Shown here piece after piece: positions 7,887-14,580 of a stretch of DNA of 25,866 bases. Position 1 is the stretch's first letter; every line of letters starts with the position of its first letter. The translations under genes and the position numbers were made by a program. The DNA comes from a virus: positions 1-25,866 of the IMG/VR virus record IMGVR_UViG_3300043446_000453; one strand, given 5' to 3'. Under the pieces are notes generated by a model. It saw only the letters and a list, made by a program, of their open reading frames with translations, was not told the DNA's origin and ran no database searches.

Positions 7887-8503
7887 TAGTAACTCTTTTT
7901 GGTTAACATGGATGAAGCAATGAGCAACATGGACTGGGCGTCCTCTATGCTCTCAGGTTTATCTTTGTACCCGACGGTAATTTGACCGATGAAACGTGAG
8001 TTGTCCGGTGGTACAGAGATTCGACAGCCGTAGGTGACACCAGCCTCGACGTACCACAGGCCGATTTCGCTTTGTGGCTTGTGGTAATCACCGCATGGCG
8101 TTTCTCCTGCCATAAGGCGGACAACGTCTGCATTATTGTTGGGATTCTGGGTAAAGAGACCGACATCGATGCCCTCCATGCGCTTGTCGCGCCCTTCCTT
8201 CGTATACGCCCGGTACAAGACCCGGGTGCCAAATAACGGGTTGACCTTGAAGATGGCCACAGTTTGTGCGCCGCCGTACTTGAACAGGATTGCTGCTGCG
8301 TCGTCCGCCCGGGCCTCGTTGATGCTGGGTAGCTTCTGGCTTTCCTTGTAGGCCCCGACCAGCAGCTCTTGGTTGCTGTAAACAAACCAGGCGCAGAACC
8401 CGAACACGAACATGATCAGGAGGGCGATGAGCTTGAACGGGCTGTCCACGTAGGCCAGCACCCTGTCCAGTACCCCCAGCGCTTTGTCCTGCGGCTCGCT
8501 CAC
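7886..8503 (-). CDS. T4 T-holin-like membrane protein
   Basis: A 205-residue protein starting with GTG at 8503 (AAGG 8 bases upstream; GTGA overlap with the preceding stop). The layout fits the T4 holin T: a short cytoplasmic start with GVLDRVL, one transmembrane segment at about residues 23-42 (FKLIALLIMFVFGFCAWFVY), a helical stalk (GAYKESQKLPSINEARADDA) and a periplasmic globular domain to the end. T4 T has the same GVLDRL start, similar length and a periplasmic domain with a disulfide. Here Cys137 and Cys160 are the matching candidates. In T4 that domain binds antiholin RI to give lysis inhibition. A soluble antiholin partner is not obvious in this window. The call rests on topology and the N-terminal motif. 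Confidence 0.75.
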   Translation of the reverse strand: MSEPQDKALGVLDRVLAYVDSPFKLIALLIMFVFGFCAWFVYSNQELLVGAYKESQKLPSINEARADDAAAILFKYGGAQTVAIFKVNPLFGTRVLYRAYTKEGRDKRMEGIDVGLFTQNPNNNADVVRLMAGETPCGDYHKPQSEIGLWYVEAGVTYGCRISVPPDNSRFIGQITVGYKDKPESIEDAQSMLLIASSMLTKKSY

Positions 8504-8787
8504 CTGTCACACCTTTCAATCAATTGTCGGTACTTGCCGATCTTGTAGGTTATCCGTTCGTTCTCCAGCCGGAGCTTTTGCATGTCGATGTACATGAACA
8601 TCATCACCGGTAGCATGATGGCGAACAGAAACGCCATGATGGTCAGACCAACCAGACACCCAATCGACTCTTCTGGTGCAACATCACCGACCAGATTAGA
8701 GCGACCAGATACGCCAGCATTACCAGAACGAGTATTACTTCCAGGGCCACCTCTTGCATTTGATCTAGTTTGACCCTGCGTTGCCAT
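8500..8787 (-). CDS. Small membrane protein of the lysis cassette, overlapping the upstream gene
   Basis: The open frame is 95 residues from ATG 8787, which has AGGGA six bases upstream inside the neighbouring gene. Residues 1-40 are Gly/Ser/Asn/Arg-rich, residues about 42-68 are strongly hydrophobic (GCLVGLTIMAFLFAIMLPVM), and the rest is a short charged helix (DMQKLRLENERITYKIGKY). The first 145 bp overlap the 3' end of the coiled-coil membrane gene in another frame. A non-overlapping alternative starts at ATG 8637 and leaves 45 residues that keep most of the membrane helix. The ribosome-site evidence favours the long form and gene packing favours the short one. The stop overlaps the T-holin GTG start. 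A spanin or holin-accessory role is possible, but no lipobox is present. Confidence 0.6.
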   Translation of the reverse strand: MATQGQTRSNARGGPGSNTRSGNAGVSGRSNLVGDVAPEESIGCLVGLTIMAFLFAIMLPVMMFMYIDMQKLRLENERITYKIGKYRQLIERCDR

Positions 8788-9197
8788 TCCAGTTCCCTTT
8801 GCATCTGCTCGGCTAGTTCCATGTCCCTTTCATGCTCTTGTTCCAACCGGAACAGCGTCTGCTCAAAGTCAGCCCAGAATCCCCCCGGCAACCCCAGCTC
8901 GTAGATGATCATGTTGCGCAACTGTTCGTACTGTTGCTTTAGCTCCATCTTGCGAGCCACCTCCTCAAACGCCAGAACCTGTAAGGACTTGTCCTTGGGT
9001 GGGTTCTTCTTAACCTCTAGCTCCGCCTTCTTCAGCGTCTGCGTGTGCTCAAGTACCTTGCCAACATGCTGGGTTACTTGGCTCGTCAGGTCAGCTACTT
9101 CTTTGCCAGCTGCTTGAGCTTCCTTGACCAGAGCACAAAGTTTGCGAACGCCTGAGATAGCGCCGCTAACCATCGTGAAAGCAGTGACCGGATCAAT
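8643..9197 (-). CDS. Coiled-coil protein with C-terminal membrane anchor, probable ATT start
   Basis: About 184 residues if translation begins at ATT 9197, or 176 from ATG 9173. I prefer ATT because AGGAG lies exactly 6 bases before it, no ribosome site precedes the ATG, and the extra residues (I/M-DPVTAFT) match how phage proteins of this style usually begin. Residues about 10-60 and 75-150 are long amphipathic helices (KEAQAAGKEVADLTSQVTQ, QEHERDMELAEQMQRELEWQ). Residues about 151-172 form a transmembrane segment (VALEVILVLVMLAYLVALIW) near the C-terminus, with a short basic tail. It is the first gene of the lysis cassette and overlaps the next by 145 bp. Function is unknown; a membrane-attached structural or lysis accessory is likely. 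Confidence 0.75.
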   Translation of the reverse strand: MDPVTAFTMVSGAISGVRKLCALVKEAQAAGKEVADLTSQVTQHVGKVLEHTQTLKKAELEVKKNPPKDKSLQVLAFEEVARKMELKQQYEQLRNMIIYELGLPGGFWADFEQTLFRLEQEHERDMELAEQMQRELEWQRRVKLDQMQEVALEVILVLVMLAYLVALIWSVMLHQKSRLGVWLV

Positions 9198-9208
9198 GTT
9201 GCACTCCT
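9195..9208 (-). promoter_or_regulatory. Ribosome binding site deciding an ATT start codon
   Basis: On the minus strand AGGAG (9208-9204) is followed by six bases and then ATT (9197-9195), in frame with the coiled-coil membrane protein. The site starts two bases after the stop codon of the cupin gene. The nearest ATG is 24 bases further on and has no purine-rich site before it. Confidence 0.6.
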
Positions 9209-9209
9209 G

Positions 9210-9569
9210 TTACAGCATGCTTTCAGTCATTGGATACTTGGTTTCATCAAGCTGCTCCATATAAGCAGGCAAAGAGGCTGGGTCAACAATATCTTCACAG
9301 CCGCGCTCTCGGATAGCATGAATGCAGTGCACAACCGTGTGATCTTCTAGCGCCTCAAGCTCATGCACAACACCAGCTTTAATAAAAATATGCTGCGGGG
9401 CGACGAAGTCAGTTGATTTTCCAAGCGCCGTTAAACGTAACTTGCCTGACGCCAGCAACGTCAAATGGTCAAACAAATGAGCATGCCCCTCTTCCTTGTC
9501 GCCTGCATGCACAAAGTGCATTTGTTTGATAAACACATTTGACACGCAACTGATGGTGGTTGCCAACAT
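9210..9569 (-). CDS. Cupin-fold protein
   Basis: A 119-residue protein starting at ATG 9569 behind AAGGA (6-base spacing); longer in-frame extensions run back into the preceding gene and are rejected. The core is a single small cupin: GHAHLFDHLTLLASGKLRL, then a turn and IFIKAGVVHELEALED. His29, His31, His35 and His69 fall where cupins place their metal ligands (H-x-H-x3-H, then a later His), so a metal-binding beta barrel is likely. A C-terminal tail of about 35 residues (ERGCEDIVDPASLPAYMEQL) follows. Small cupins in phage fibre regions are seen often, but the substrate is unknown; sugar modification or a structural role are both possible. It sits between fibre genes and the lysis cassette. 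Confidence 0.75.
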   Translation of the reverse strand: MLATTISCVSNVFIKQMHFVHAGDKEEGHAHLFDHLTLLASGKLRLTALGKSTDFVAPQHIFIKAGVVHELEALEDHTVVHCIHAIRERGCEDIVDPASLPAYMEQLDETKYPMTESML

Positions 9570-9583
9570 TTGTTTTCCTTGTA

Positions 9584-9994
9584 TTAACCAATAATAGTTG
9601 GAGACTTGGGGGGCTGCGGACCAAACGGCACCCACTCGTGCAAGGCGTCGTCCCAAAGATAAATACCCCCATCTGTAGGATACGGCACAGGCGGTATCCA
9701 CATACAAACAGCCTCATCAAAGATGAAGTCGGGATATTCTTGCGTGTTGCCGAAACCGCCATACGGCGTTGCCGTACAGTTTGGATAAAAAGCCATCCCT
9801 ACACCGGCAAACCTTACACGAAAATTTCCGTTGTAAGACGTTTGTGCGTATGTCGCTGGCGGCAGAAAGGAATTAAGGTACGCAATACCCACAGACTCAC
9901 TTTCTGGAAACGGCAAATTGTCAACGTCGGAATTGTTAACAACTAATACGTCAACAATGACATTGTTCTCATCTAGTTTTGCAAAGTGCGCCAT
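9584..9994 (-). CDS. Conserved small phage tail-region protein (MAHFAK family)
   Basis: A 136-residue protein one base after the glycine-rich fibre stop (TGA T ATG). I recognise the pattern from many environmental and cyanobacterial phages: start MAHFAKLDENNVIVDVLVV, a central SYNGNFRVRFAGVGMAF, and a C-terminal WIPPVPYPTDGGIYLWDD block. It is rich in aromatic residues and Pro, with no membrane segment or catalytic motif. Relatives usually lie among tail fibre genes, so a fibre assembly or tail-associated role is inferred; no biochemical function is known to me. Confidence 0.8.
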   Translation of the reverse strand: MAHFAKLDENNVIVDVLVVNNSDVDNLPFPESESVGIAYLNSFLPPATYAQTSYNGNFRVRFAGVGMAFYPNCTATPYGGFGNTQEYPDFIFDEAVCMWIPPVPYPTDGGIYLWDDALHEWVPFGPQPPKSPTIIG

Positions 9995-9995
9995 A

Positions 9996-11075
9996 TCAGT
10001 TCACCGTGAAAGTGCCAGAACCTGTAAAAGTGTGGATGTAGTAAGTCCCATCATTGGTCTGTGTACCGCCCGAACACTTACTTGCTCCCGCAGATATTGG
10101 GTAACGAATAAGAACAATACCCGAACCCCCATTTCCGGCTCTAGCCGTACCGTTTGTTGGGTATAAAGCGCCTCGTCCACCGCCACCACCGCCATAGTTA
10201 GCAGTACCGTCTCCACCGTTGACGTTTGCAGGACTTGACCCACTCATACCAGCGTTTCCTGCGCCGCCTCCACCAGAACCCCCTGGTTTTGCTCCGTTAC
10301 CTTGAGAATTCCAAGCAGAAGCCCCTCCGCCTCCTCCTGCTCTTGTTGTTCCAGTAATTGTGTCTGAAAAACCATCGCCACCAGCCCCCGCATCACCCGC
10401 AGGAATACCAGGGGCATAATTCCCAGGGCCTCTAAAGGTTGATCCCGCAGCTCCAAGATTCCCTGCTCCTCCGCCGCCACCGCCGTTGTAATAAACAGAG
10501 CTTTTATTTTCAATATACCAATTACCGGCCCCGCCGACATTGCCCCCTGGCCCAGAGGATCCACCAGAAGTGCTAGAAGTTCCAGCAGTGCCACCGCCAG
10601 AGCCGCCAGAAGCACCGGCAACAGGGTTGACGTTATTTGATCCTCCTCGACCTCCACCCAATGATGTTGAGCCGTTAAAAGAAGAATTAGAGCCGTTAGT
10701 TCCAAGAGCAGCGCCAGTAGGGCCTAAGCCGCTAGTTGTTCCCGCTCCTCCGCCGCCAACGGTAACTGGATACGATCCACTAGATACTGATGCAGTGAAA
10801 TATTGCAACGCACCAGCACCGCCACCGCCCCCTGCATAATTACCGCCACCACCGCCACCAGCAATAATTGTGTAGCCAATAGCAAGCGTATTTGCACTTG
10901 CGCCTGTGCCGTAAAAGTCGCTGATAGAAATGGCGCCAGATGGGAACGTGAATGGTCCTGCACTTGAAGTGTAGTACTGCGTCCCGCGATATGCATTGAG
11001 GTTATTACCACGCCCAAACTGACCGTTTATGTCGTTAATGCTGAGCGTGCCAGAACCTGGTAGATATGTTGCCAT
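9996..11075 (-). CDS. Glycine-rich tail fibre / adhesin protein (polyglycine II-like)
   Basis: A 359-residue protein. Residues 1-60 form an N-terminal phage module (PGSGTLSINDINGQFGRG, NLNAYRG, ISISDFYG) found on many fibre proteins. From about residue 70 to 320 the chain is dominated by Gly runs (GGGGGG, GGGGGAG, GGGGGGAGN) separated by Ser/Asn/Thr loops. This resembles the polyglycine II helix sandwich in the gp38 adhesin of T-even-like phage S16, where loops between Gly runs carry receptor specificity. It ends with GSGIVLIRYP and YYIHTFTGSGTFTVN, a beta end-cap common to this class. It starts only 2 bp after the previous fibre stop. Expected role: receptor recognition at the fibre tip. Confidence 0.82.
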   Translation of the reverse strand: MATYLPGSGTLSINDINGQFGRGNNLNAYRGTQYYTSSAGPFTFPSGAISISDFYGTGASANTLAIGYTIIAGGGGGGNYAGGGGGAGALQYFTASVSSGSYPVTVGGGGAGTTSGLGPTGAALGTNGSNSSFNGSTSLGGGRGGSNNVNPVAGASGGSGGGTAGTSSTSGGSSGPGGNVGGAGNWYIENKSSVYYNGGGGGGAGNLGAAGSTFRGPGNYAPGIPAGDAGAGGDGFSDTITGTTRAGGGGGASAWNSQGNGAKPGGSGGGGAGNAGMSGSSPANVNGGDGTANYGGGGGGRGALYPTNGTARAGNGGSGIVLIRYPISAGASKCSGGTQTNDGTYYIHTFTGSGTFTVN

Positions 11076-11077
11076 AG

Positions 11078-11767
11078 TTACGGTGTCCCATAAGCAGTGA
11101 CGTTAGCCGCCGAGGTGATGTTGCCCGACGAGTCCATCGATGCGATTGTTGTTACGCCATACTTAAAAACAAGTTTACCGCCAGACTCGGTAATTGTGAA
11201 GTTAGTGGTAGCCAAGTTAGTTGCATTGGTTGCGTTGGTTACCGCGTTGGAGCCAATTGCAGACGTAATCTGTGAGCCCGTGGCAGCGGCAAACGTGGAG
11301 CCGTTGCTGTAAACAATTCCGGTAAAAGTAGGATTTGTGTCGAGCGTGTAGAAGTTTGTGCCGTTGCTAAACACGTAATACTTCTTGCCCGCCGGGATCG
11401 TGACACCTGTACCCGCCGGGGTGGTGTTGCCAAGCACCGAGCTGTTGTAGATCGTCATGCTCTGGGCGCTGTTGTTCCAGATCACATACTGTTTGGCGTT
11501 GGGCGGAGCGTACACGTTGAACGCCGTCCCGAGACCGGTCGTAAACGCTAATGATGCGTAGATTGCCTGGTTGGCTGATGCCGTAGCCGTAGACCCGCTG
11601 ACATAGGTGAGCGCCTGATCCGCACTGGCAGCCACCACAGTCTGAAAACCGGAGATCGCTGGGTCAATAACGTATGCCCAGGTATCGTTGGTCGTTGTGC
11701 CCCATGTGCCTGCTTGGGCACCGTTGGCGATTAGTTCAATTCTCAGGTCGGGAGAGTAAGTAGACAT
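11078..11767 (-). CDS. Tail fibre protein without chaperone domain
   Basis: A 229-residue protein starting at ATG 11767 behind AAGGA. The N-terminus (YSPDLRIELIANGAQAGTWG, TTNDTW) is a recognisable phage fibre attachment module. The middle is beta-rich with repeated YNSS/FSNGTNFYTLD strands typical of fibre shafts. The end (GGKLVFKYGVTTIASMDSSG and then ANVTAYGTP) stops just where the collagen-like fibre of this operon continues from NVTAY into an S74 chaperone domain. It therefore looks like a fibre whose intramolecular chaperone is absent, or which never needs one. Neighbours are the oxygenase (9 bp gap) and the glycine-rich adhesin. Probably a trimeric fibre part. Confidence 0.82.
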   Translation of the reverse strand: MSTYSPDLRIELIANGAQAGTWGTTTNDTWAYVIDPAISGFQTVVAASADQALTYVSGSTATASANQAIYASLAFTTGLGTAFNVYAPPNAKQYVIWNNSAQSMTIYNSSVLGNTTPAGTGVTIPAGKKYYVFSNGTNFYTLDTNPTFTGIVYSNGSTFAAATGSQITSAIGSNAVTNATNATNLATTNFTITESGGKLVFKYGVTTIASMDSSGNITSAANVTAYGTP

Positions 11768-11776
11768 GCTGTGTCC

Positions 11777-12322
11777 TTATCGAAAACGAGGGCCTCGCAG
11801 CCACATTGTTGCCGACTTACGTACTCCTGACGTAACCGGCACTACACGATGTTCCAAAAACGATGGAAACGCAATCACTGACCCCTTGACCAGCGGAGCA
11901 GTGTACTCGGAATATAGCCGAATCTGGAACTCTCCGCCAGTAAATTCAGCAGGATCATTCAGCAGGCAGACCACCGTCATCTTTCGGTCCATGGGCAGCC
12001 CTGACAGGGGGAAAACATCTACGTGCCAGTGGTAATGCTGCTCCGGCCCGTACTCGGCAAACTGGATATTCTCGTTGTCCGTGACGTGGAATTCCCAGCG
12101 GCAAGCCTGGTTCCCGGCAAAAGCCACCTGGGTCAGGTAGTTATCAAACCAGTGATTAGGCCCGGCAAACCGGACGGTGGTGTTTCGGTGAACATGGTCC
12201 TGAGTCTCCCCCTCGGTACCCATTGTGGCGTCTTTGGCTGGCAGGGAGGAAAAGTCCTCCACTGCCTTGTCGCAGATTTCCGGGGGTACGGTTCCTAGAT
12301 ACCAGATGGGGAGGTGACTCAA
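11777..12322 (-). CDS. 2-oxoglutarate/Fe(II)-dependent oxygenase, prolyl 4-hydroxylase type
   Basis: A 181-residue protein. The double-stranded beta-helix signature is complete: His100-x-Asp102 ([10 protein letters not shown]), distal His158 ([12 protein letters not shown]) and Arg168 ten residues later (GVRKSATMW), which should bind the 2-oxoglutarate carboxylate. A GGEFQI strand lies between, as in the P4H/PKHD families. The start is TTG at 12322, overlapping the fibre stop as TTGA with GGAAG upstream; the next ATG (residue 34) would delete conserved N-terminal sequence. Coupling to the collagen-like fibre suggests hydroxylation of Pro (or Lys/Thr) in its triplets. This target is inference. 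AlkB-type nucleic-acid repair is unlikely, since the AlkB N-x-Y-x-x-G and R-x5-R patterns are missing. Confidence 0.88.
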   Translation of the reverse strand: MSHLPIWYLGTVPPEICDKAVEDFSSLPAKDATMGTEGETQDHVHRNTTVRFAGPNHWFDNYLTQVAFAGNQACRWEFHVTDNENIQFAEYGPEQHYHWHVDVFPLSGLPMDRKMTVVCLLNDPAEFTGGEFQIRLYSEYTAPLVKGSVIAFPSFLEHRVVPVTSGVRKSATMWLRGPRFR

Positions 12323-14571
12323 TTGCGTTCTTCCAGTTTCTTCTCAAGTTCCAAGATGCGCTGGGCCAGCTTGACACAGGCAGCCAAAGCGGCATTTCCG
12401 TACGCCACACGCAACAATCCTTCGTCGTCAGCAGATACAGCTTCTGCCACCACATTGCTGAAAGACTGTGCTCCTACACCAACCTGACGCATGCCCGTGT
12501 CAGTGCGCTTAAACGTACCAGCTTTAGTAGACGCCAAACGCTCGATAAAGTCGTCCGGCAGCTCTTCCCAGTCAACCTTCAGGCGCTCGTCCGAATAAGC
12601 GGTAACGTTACCGCCCGTGGCAAAATCACCAGAACTGGCGTTATAAGTCAGCGCGGTTGCGGTTGTACGAACCCGGGGTGTGTCGTTGGCTCCGGCGGAA
12701 CCGGTAAATAGCAAGTAGTAAGTTGCAGCGGTCGTCGTGTTTGTTGCGTTGATTACCGTGCTGGGTCCGGTCGGGCCGGTTGGTCCCGTGGGCCCCGTGG
12801 GCCCCGTGGGTCCGGGAGAGCCCGTAGGTCCAGTAGGTCCAGTAGGTCCAGGACTACCCGTTGGACCAGTGGGGCCGGTAGATCCGGTGGGTCCGGTAGC
12901 ACCTTGAGAACCTGTATCCGTAATGGTCCAAGCAGCAAGAGTTCCGCTGCCACCTGTATAGTCAACACTAATGGTCAACGAAGTAGTGGTATAGGCCGTG
13001 ATTGCACCGGCCATAAAGTTGGCTGGCGTTGTGGTGTTGAACGCACGAACATATTGACCAACAACAAAGGCGTTTGTACCTTGGGCTTGGTTAACCGTAA
13101 ACGTCTTGGCCCCGGTGCCAATAAGCAAAGATGTGGCTGACGTAAGCCCTGCATAACCCAAACCTGTGGGTCCAGTAGGGCCAGGAGCGCCGGTGGGGCC
13201 CGTAGGCCCGGTTGGTCCCGTAGCGCCTTGCGATCCGGTATCTGTAATTGTCCACGCAGAAAAGGTGCCCGAGCCCCCAATGTAATCCACGCTAACAGTA
13301 AGCGTTGTGCTGGAATACGCCGTAATTGTGCCCGCCATGTAGTTAGCAGGGGTGGCGGTGTTAAATACGCGGATGTACTGACCAACCACAAAAGCATTCG
13401 TGCCCTGCGCTTGGTTAACAGTAAATGTTTTTGAGCCCGTAGCAATTGCCACCGACGAGGTTGAGGTCAAACCTGCATAGCCAAGGCCCGTGGGGCCAGT
13501 GGGGCCAGTGGGGCCGGGAGAACCTGTAGGTCCGGTAGGTCCAGTAGGCCCGGTGGGGCCCGTAGGTCCAGTGGGGCCTGTAGGAATGGTAAACGCAAAC
13601 ACCGCAGCGCTTGACGTGCCAGTATTTACAACAGACGCACTGCCGCCTGCCGGGCTAGTCGTGGTCGGACCAACAGCAATCGTAGCTGCCGTACCTGTTG
13701 GGCCGGTTGGTCCAGTAGGTCCAGTAGGACCAGTCGGTCCTGTAGCACCTTGAGAACCGGTATCAGTAATGGTCCATGCAGACAGCGTACCGCTTCCACC
13801 GGTGTAGTCAACGCTGATGGTTAACGAAGTTGTGGTGTAAGCTGTTATCGCCCCTGCCATGAAGTTGGTAGGCGTCCCGGTGTTAAAAGCACGGACGTAC
13901 TGGCCAACCACAAACGCGTTGGTTCCCTGGGCTTGGTTAACCGTAAACGTCTTGGAGCCGGTACCAATCGCCACCGAGGATGTAGATGTCAGACCGGAAT
14001 AACCCAACCCAGTAGGACCTGTGGGGCCAGTCGGACCGGTAGGGCCCGGGCTTCCCGTGGGGCCCGTAGGGCCTGTGGGACCAGTCGGCCCTTGCAAAGC
14101 AGCCGCAGCAATAGTTGCCTTTTTGTTGGCGCCCGAGGCGGCGTTATACAGGAGAATGGTGTCCGTGCTGGCAACCGACGGCGCAGAGGCTGTACCGTTA
14201 ATGTCCAGGCTTGTGGCCGCTACTAGGCCGTTGTTAGAGAACACAACCGTTGTGCCGTCAACCCACACGCCGCGCTCAGACGGATATGTGGCAAAGACGT
14301 TCTTGGTTCCCGCAGCAAATGAAATCTTGGCGCCGGAGGCGCTGGAGGCTAGGATGGTTGTGCGAGCAAGTGTTGGACCTGTCGTAGAGTACGTACCAAT
14401 ACCTACTTCCCAGGCACCAGCACTTGGATCATACGCTGTGTAATAGGTTGTGTTTCCGTTGCCAATCGCGGCAAAGGTTTGGTATGAAAGCACCGCTCCG
14501 CCAAGAACGAAATCACTTGTTCCTGTCGTTGTAGTGGTTTCTTGGACCCTGTCCTGTAGAACTAAAGCCAT
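12319..14571 (-). CDS. Collagen-like tail fibre with C-terminal S74 intramolecular chaperone
   Basis: A 750-residue protein (ATG 14571; AGGA 6 bases upstream). Residues 1-100 are an N-terminal fibre domain, 100-160 a linker, and 161-603 alternate Gly-Pro-Thr collagen-like segments (161-188, 276-293, 332-362, 449-470, 557-603) with three near-identical beta modules (189-275, 363-448, 471-556) and one TAATIAVGP module (294-330). Residues 651-750 are a peptidase S74 chaperone: [11 protein letters not shown] carries the Ser660/Lys665 pair expected to cut the chain before Ser660, and a final EL-EKK coiled coil follows. The chaperone should drive trimerisation and then be released. The stop overlaps the hydroxylase start. 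Triple-helix formation is supported by about 47 regular Gly-X-Y triplets. Confidence 0.92.
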   Translation of the reverse strand: MALVLQDRVQETTTTTGTSDFVLGGAVLSYQTFAAIGNGNTTYYTAYDPSAGAWEVGIGTYSTTGPTLARTTILASSASGAKISFAAGTKNVFATYPSERGVWVDGTTVVFSNNGLVAATSLDINGTASAPSVASTDTILLYNAASGANKKATIAAAALQGPTGPTGPTGPTGSPGPTGPTGPTGPTGLGYSGLTSTSSVAIGTGSKTFTVNQAQGTNAFVVGQYVRAFNTGTPTNFMAGAITAYTTTSLTISVDYTGGSGTLSAWTITDTGSQGATGPTGPTGPTGPTGPTGTAATIAVGPTTTSPAGGSASVVNTGTSSAAVFAFTIPTGPTGPTGPTGPTGPTGPTGSPGPTGPTGPTGLGYAGLTSTSSVAIATGSKTFTVNQAQGTNAFVVGQYIRVFNTATPANYMAGTITAYSSTTLTVSVDYIGGSGTFSAWTITDTGSQGATGPTGPTGPTGAPGPTGPTGLGYAGLTSATSLLIGTGAKTFTVNQAQGTNAFVVGQYVRAFNTTTPANFMAGAITAYTTTSLTISVDYTGGSGTLAAWTITDTGSQGATGPTGSTGPTGPTGSPGPTGPTGPTGSPGPTGPTGPTGPTGPTGPSTVINATNTTTAATYYLLFTGSAGANDTPRVRTTATALTYNASSGDFATGGNVTAYSDERLKVDWEELPDDFIERLASTKAGTFKRTDTGMRQVGVGAQSFSNVVAEAVSADDEGLLRVAYGNAALAACVKLAQRILELEKKLEERN
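12763..14091 (-). repeat. Collagen-like Gly-Pro-Thr triplet repeats, five segments
   Basis: Nine-base-periodic coding repeats (Gly-Pro-Thr) lie at 14008-14091, 13693-13746, 13486-13578, 13162-13227 and 12763-12903. Most triplets are GPT. GSP or GAP triplets, the only ones with Pro in the Y position, occur at residues 173-175, 350-352, 461-463, 572-574 and 584-586. Synonymous codons vary between copies, yet the DNA remains repetitive enough for slippage or recombination to change segment length. Confidence 0.9.
12904..14007 (-). repeat. Three tandem copies of a ~86-residue beta module in the collagen-like fibre
   Basis: Copies lie at about 13747-14007, 13228-13485 and 12904-13161. Each runs from GLGY(S/A)GLTS through [19 protein letters not shown] and TLT(I/V)SVDY to [14 protein letters not shown]. 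Copies 1 and 3 are closest. Wobble positions differ, so the duplication is not recent or has been selected to diverge at DNA level. The modules probably act as knobs between triple-helix rods and may bind sugars. Confidence 0.85.
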
Positions 14572-14580
14572 CTTTTATCC

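Noticed and set aside
9570-9707. Longer N-terminus for the cupin
   Set aside because: The extension is out of frame with, and inside, the preceding conserved gene; ATG 9569 has AAGGA at ideal spacing.
11777-12322. AlkB-type DNA/RNA repair dioxygenase
   Set aside because: Ligand spacing and the GGEF-like strand fit P4H/PKHD enzymes; AlkB nucleotide-recognition motifs are not present.
12760-14095. Possible CRISPR-like or satellite array
   Set aside because: The periodicity is 9 bp, in frame, and encodes Gly-Pro-Thr triplets; there are no uniform direct repeats with unique spacers.
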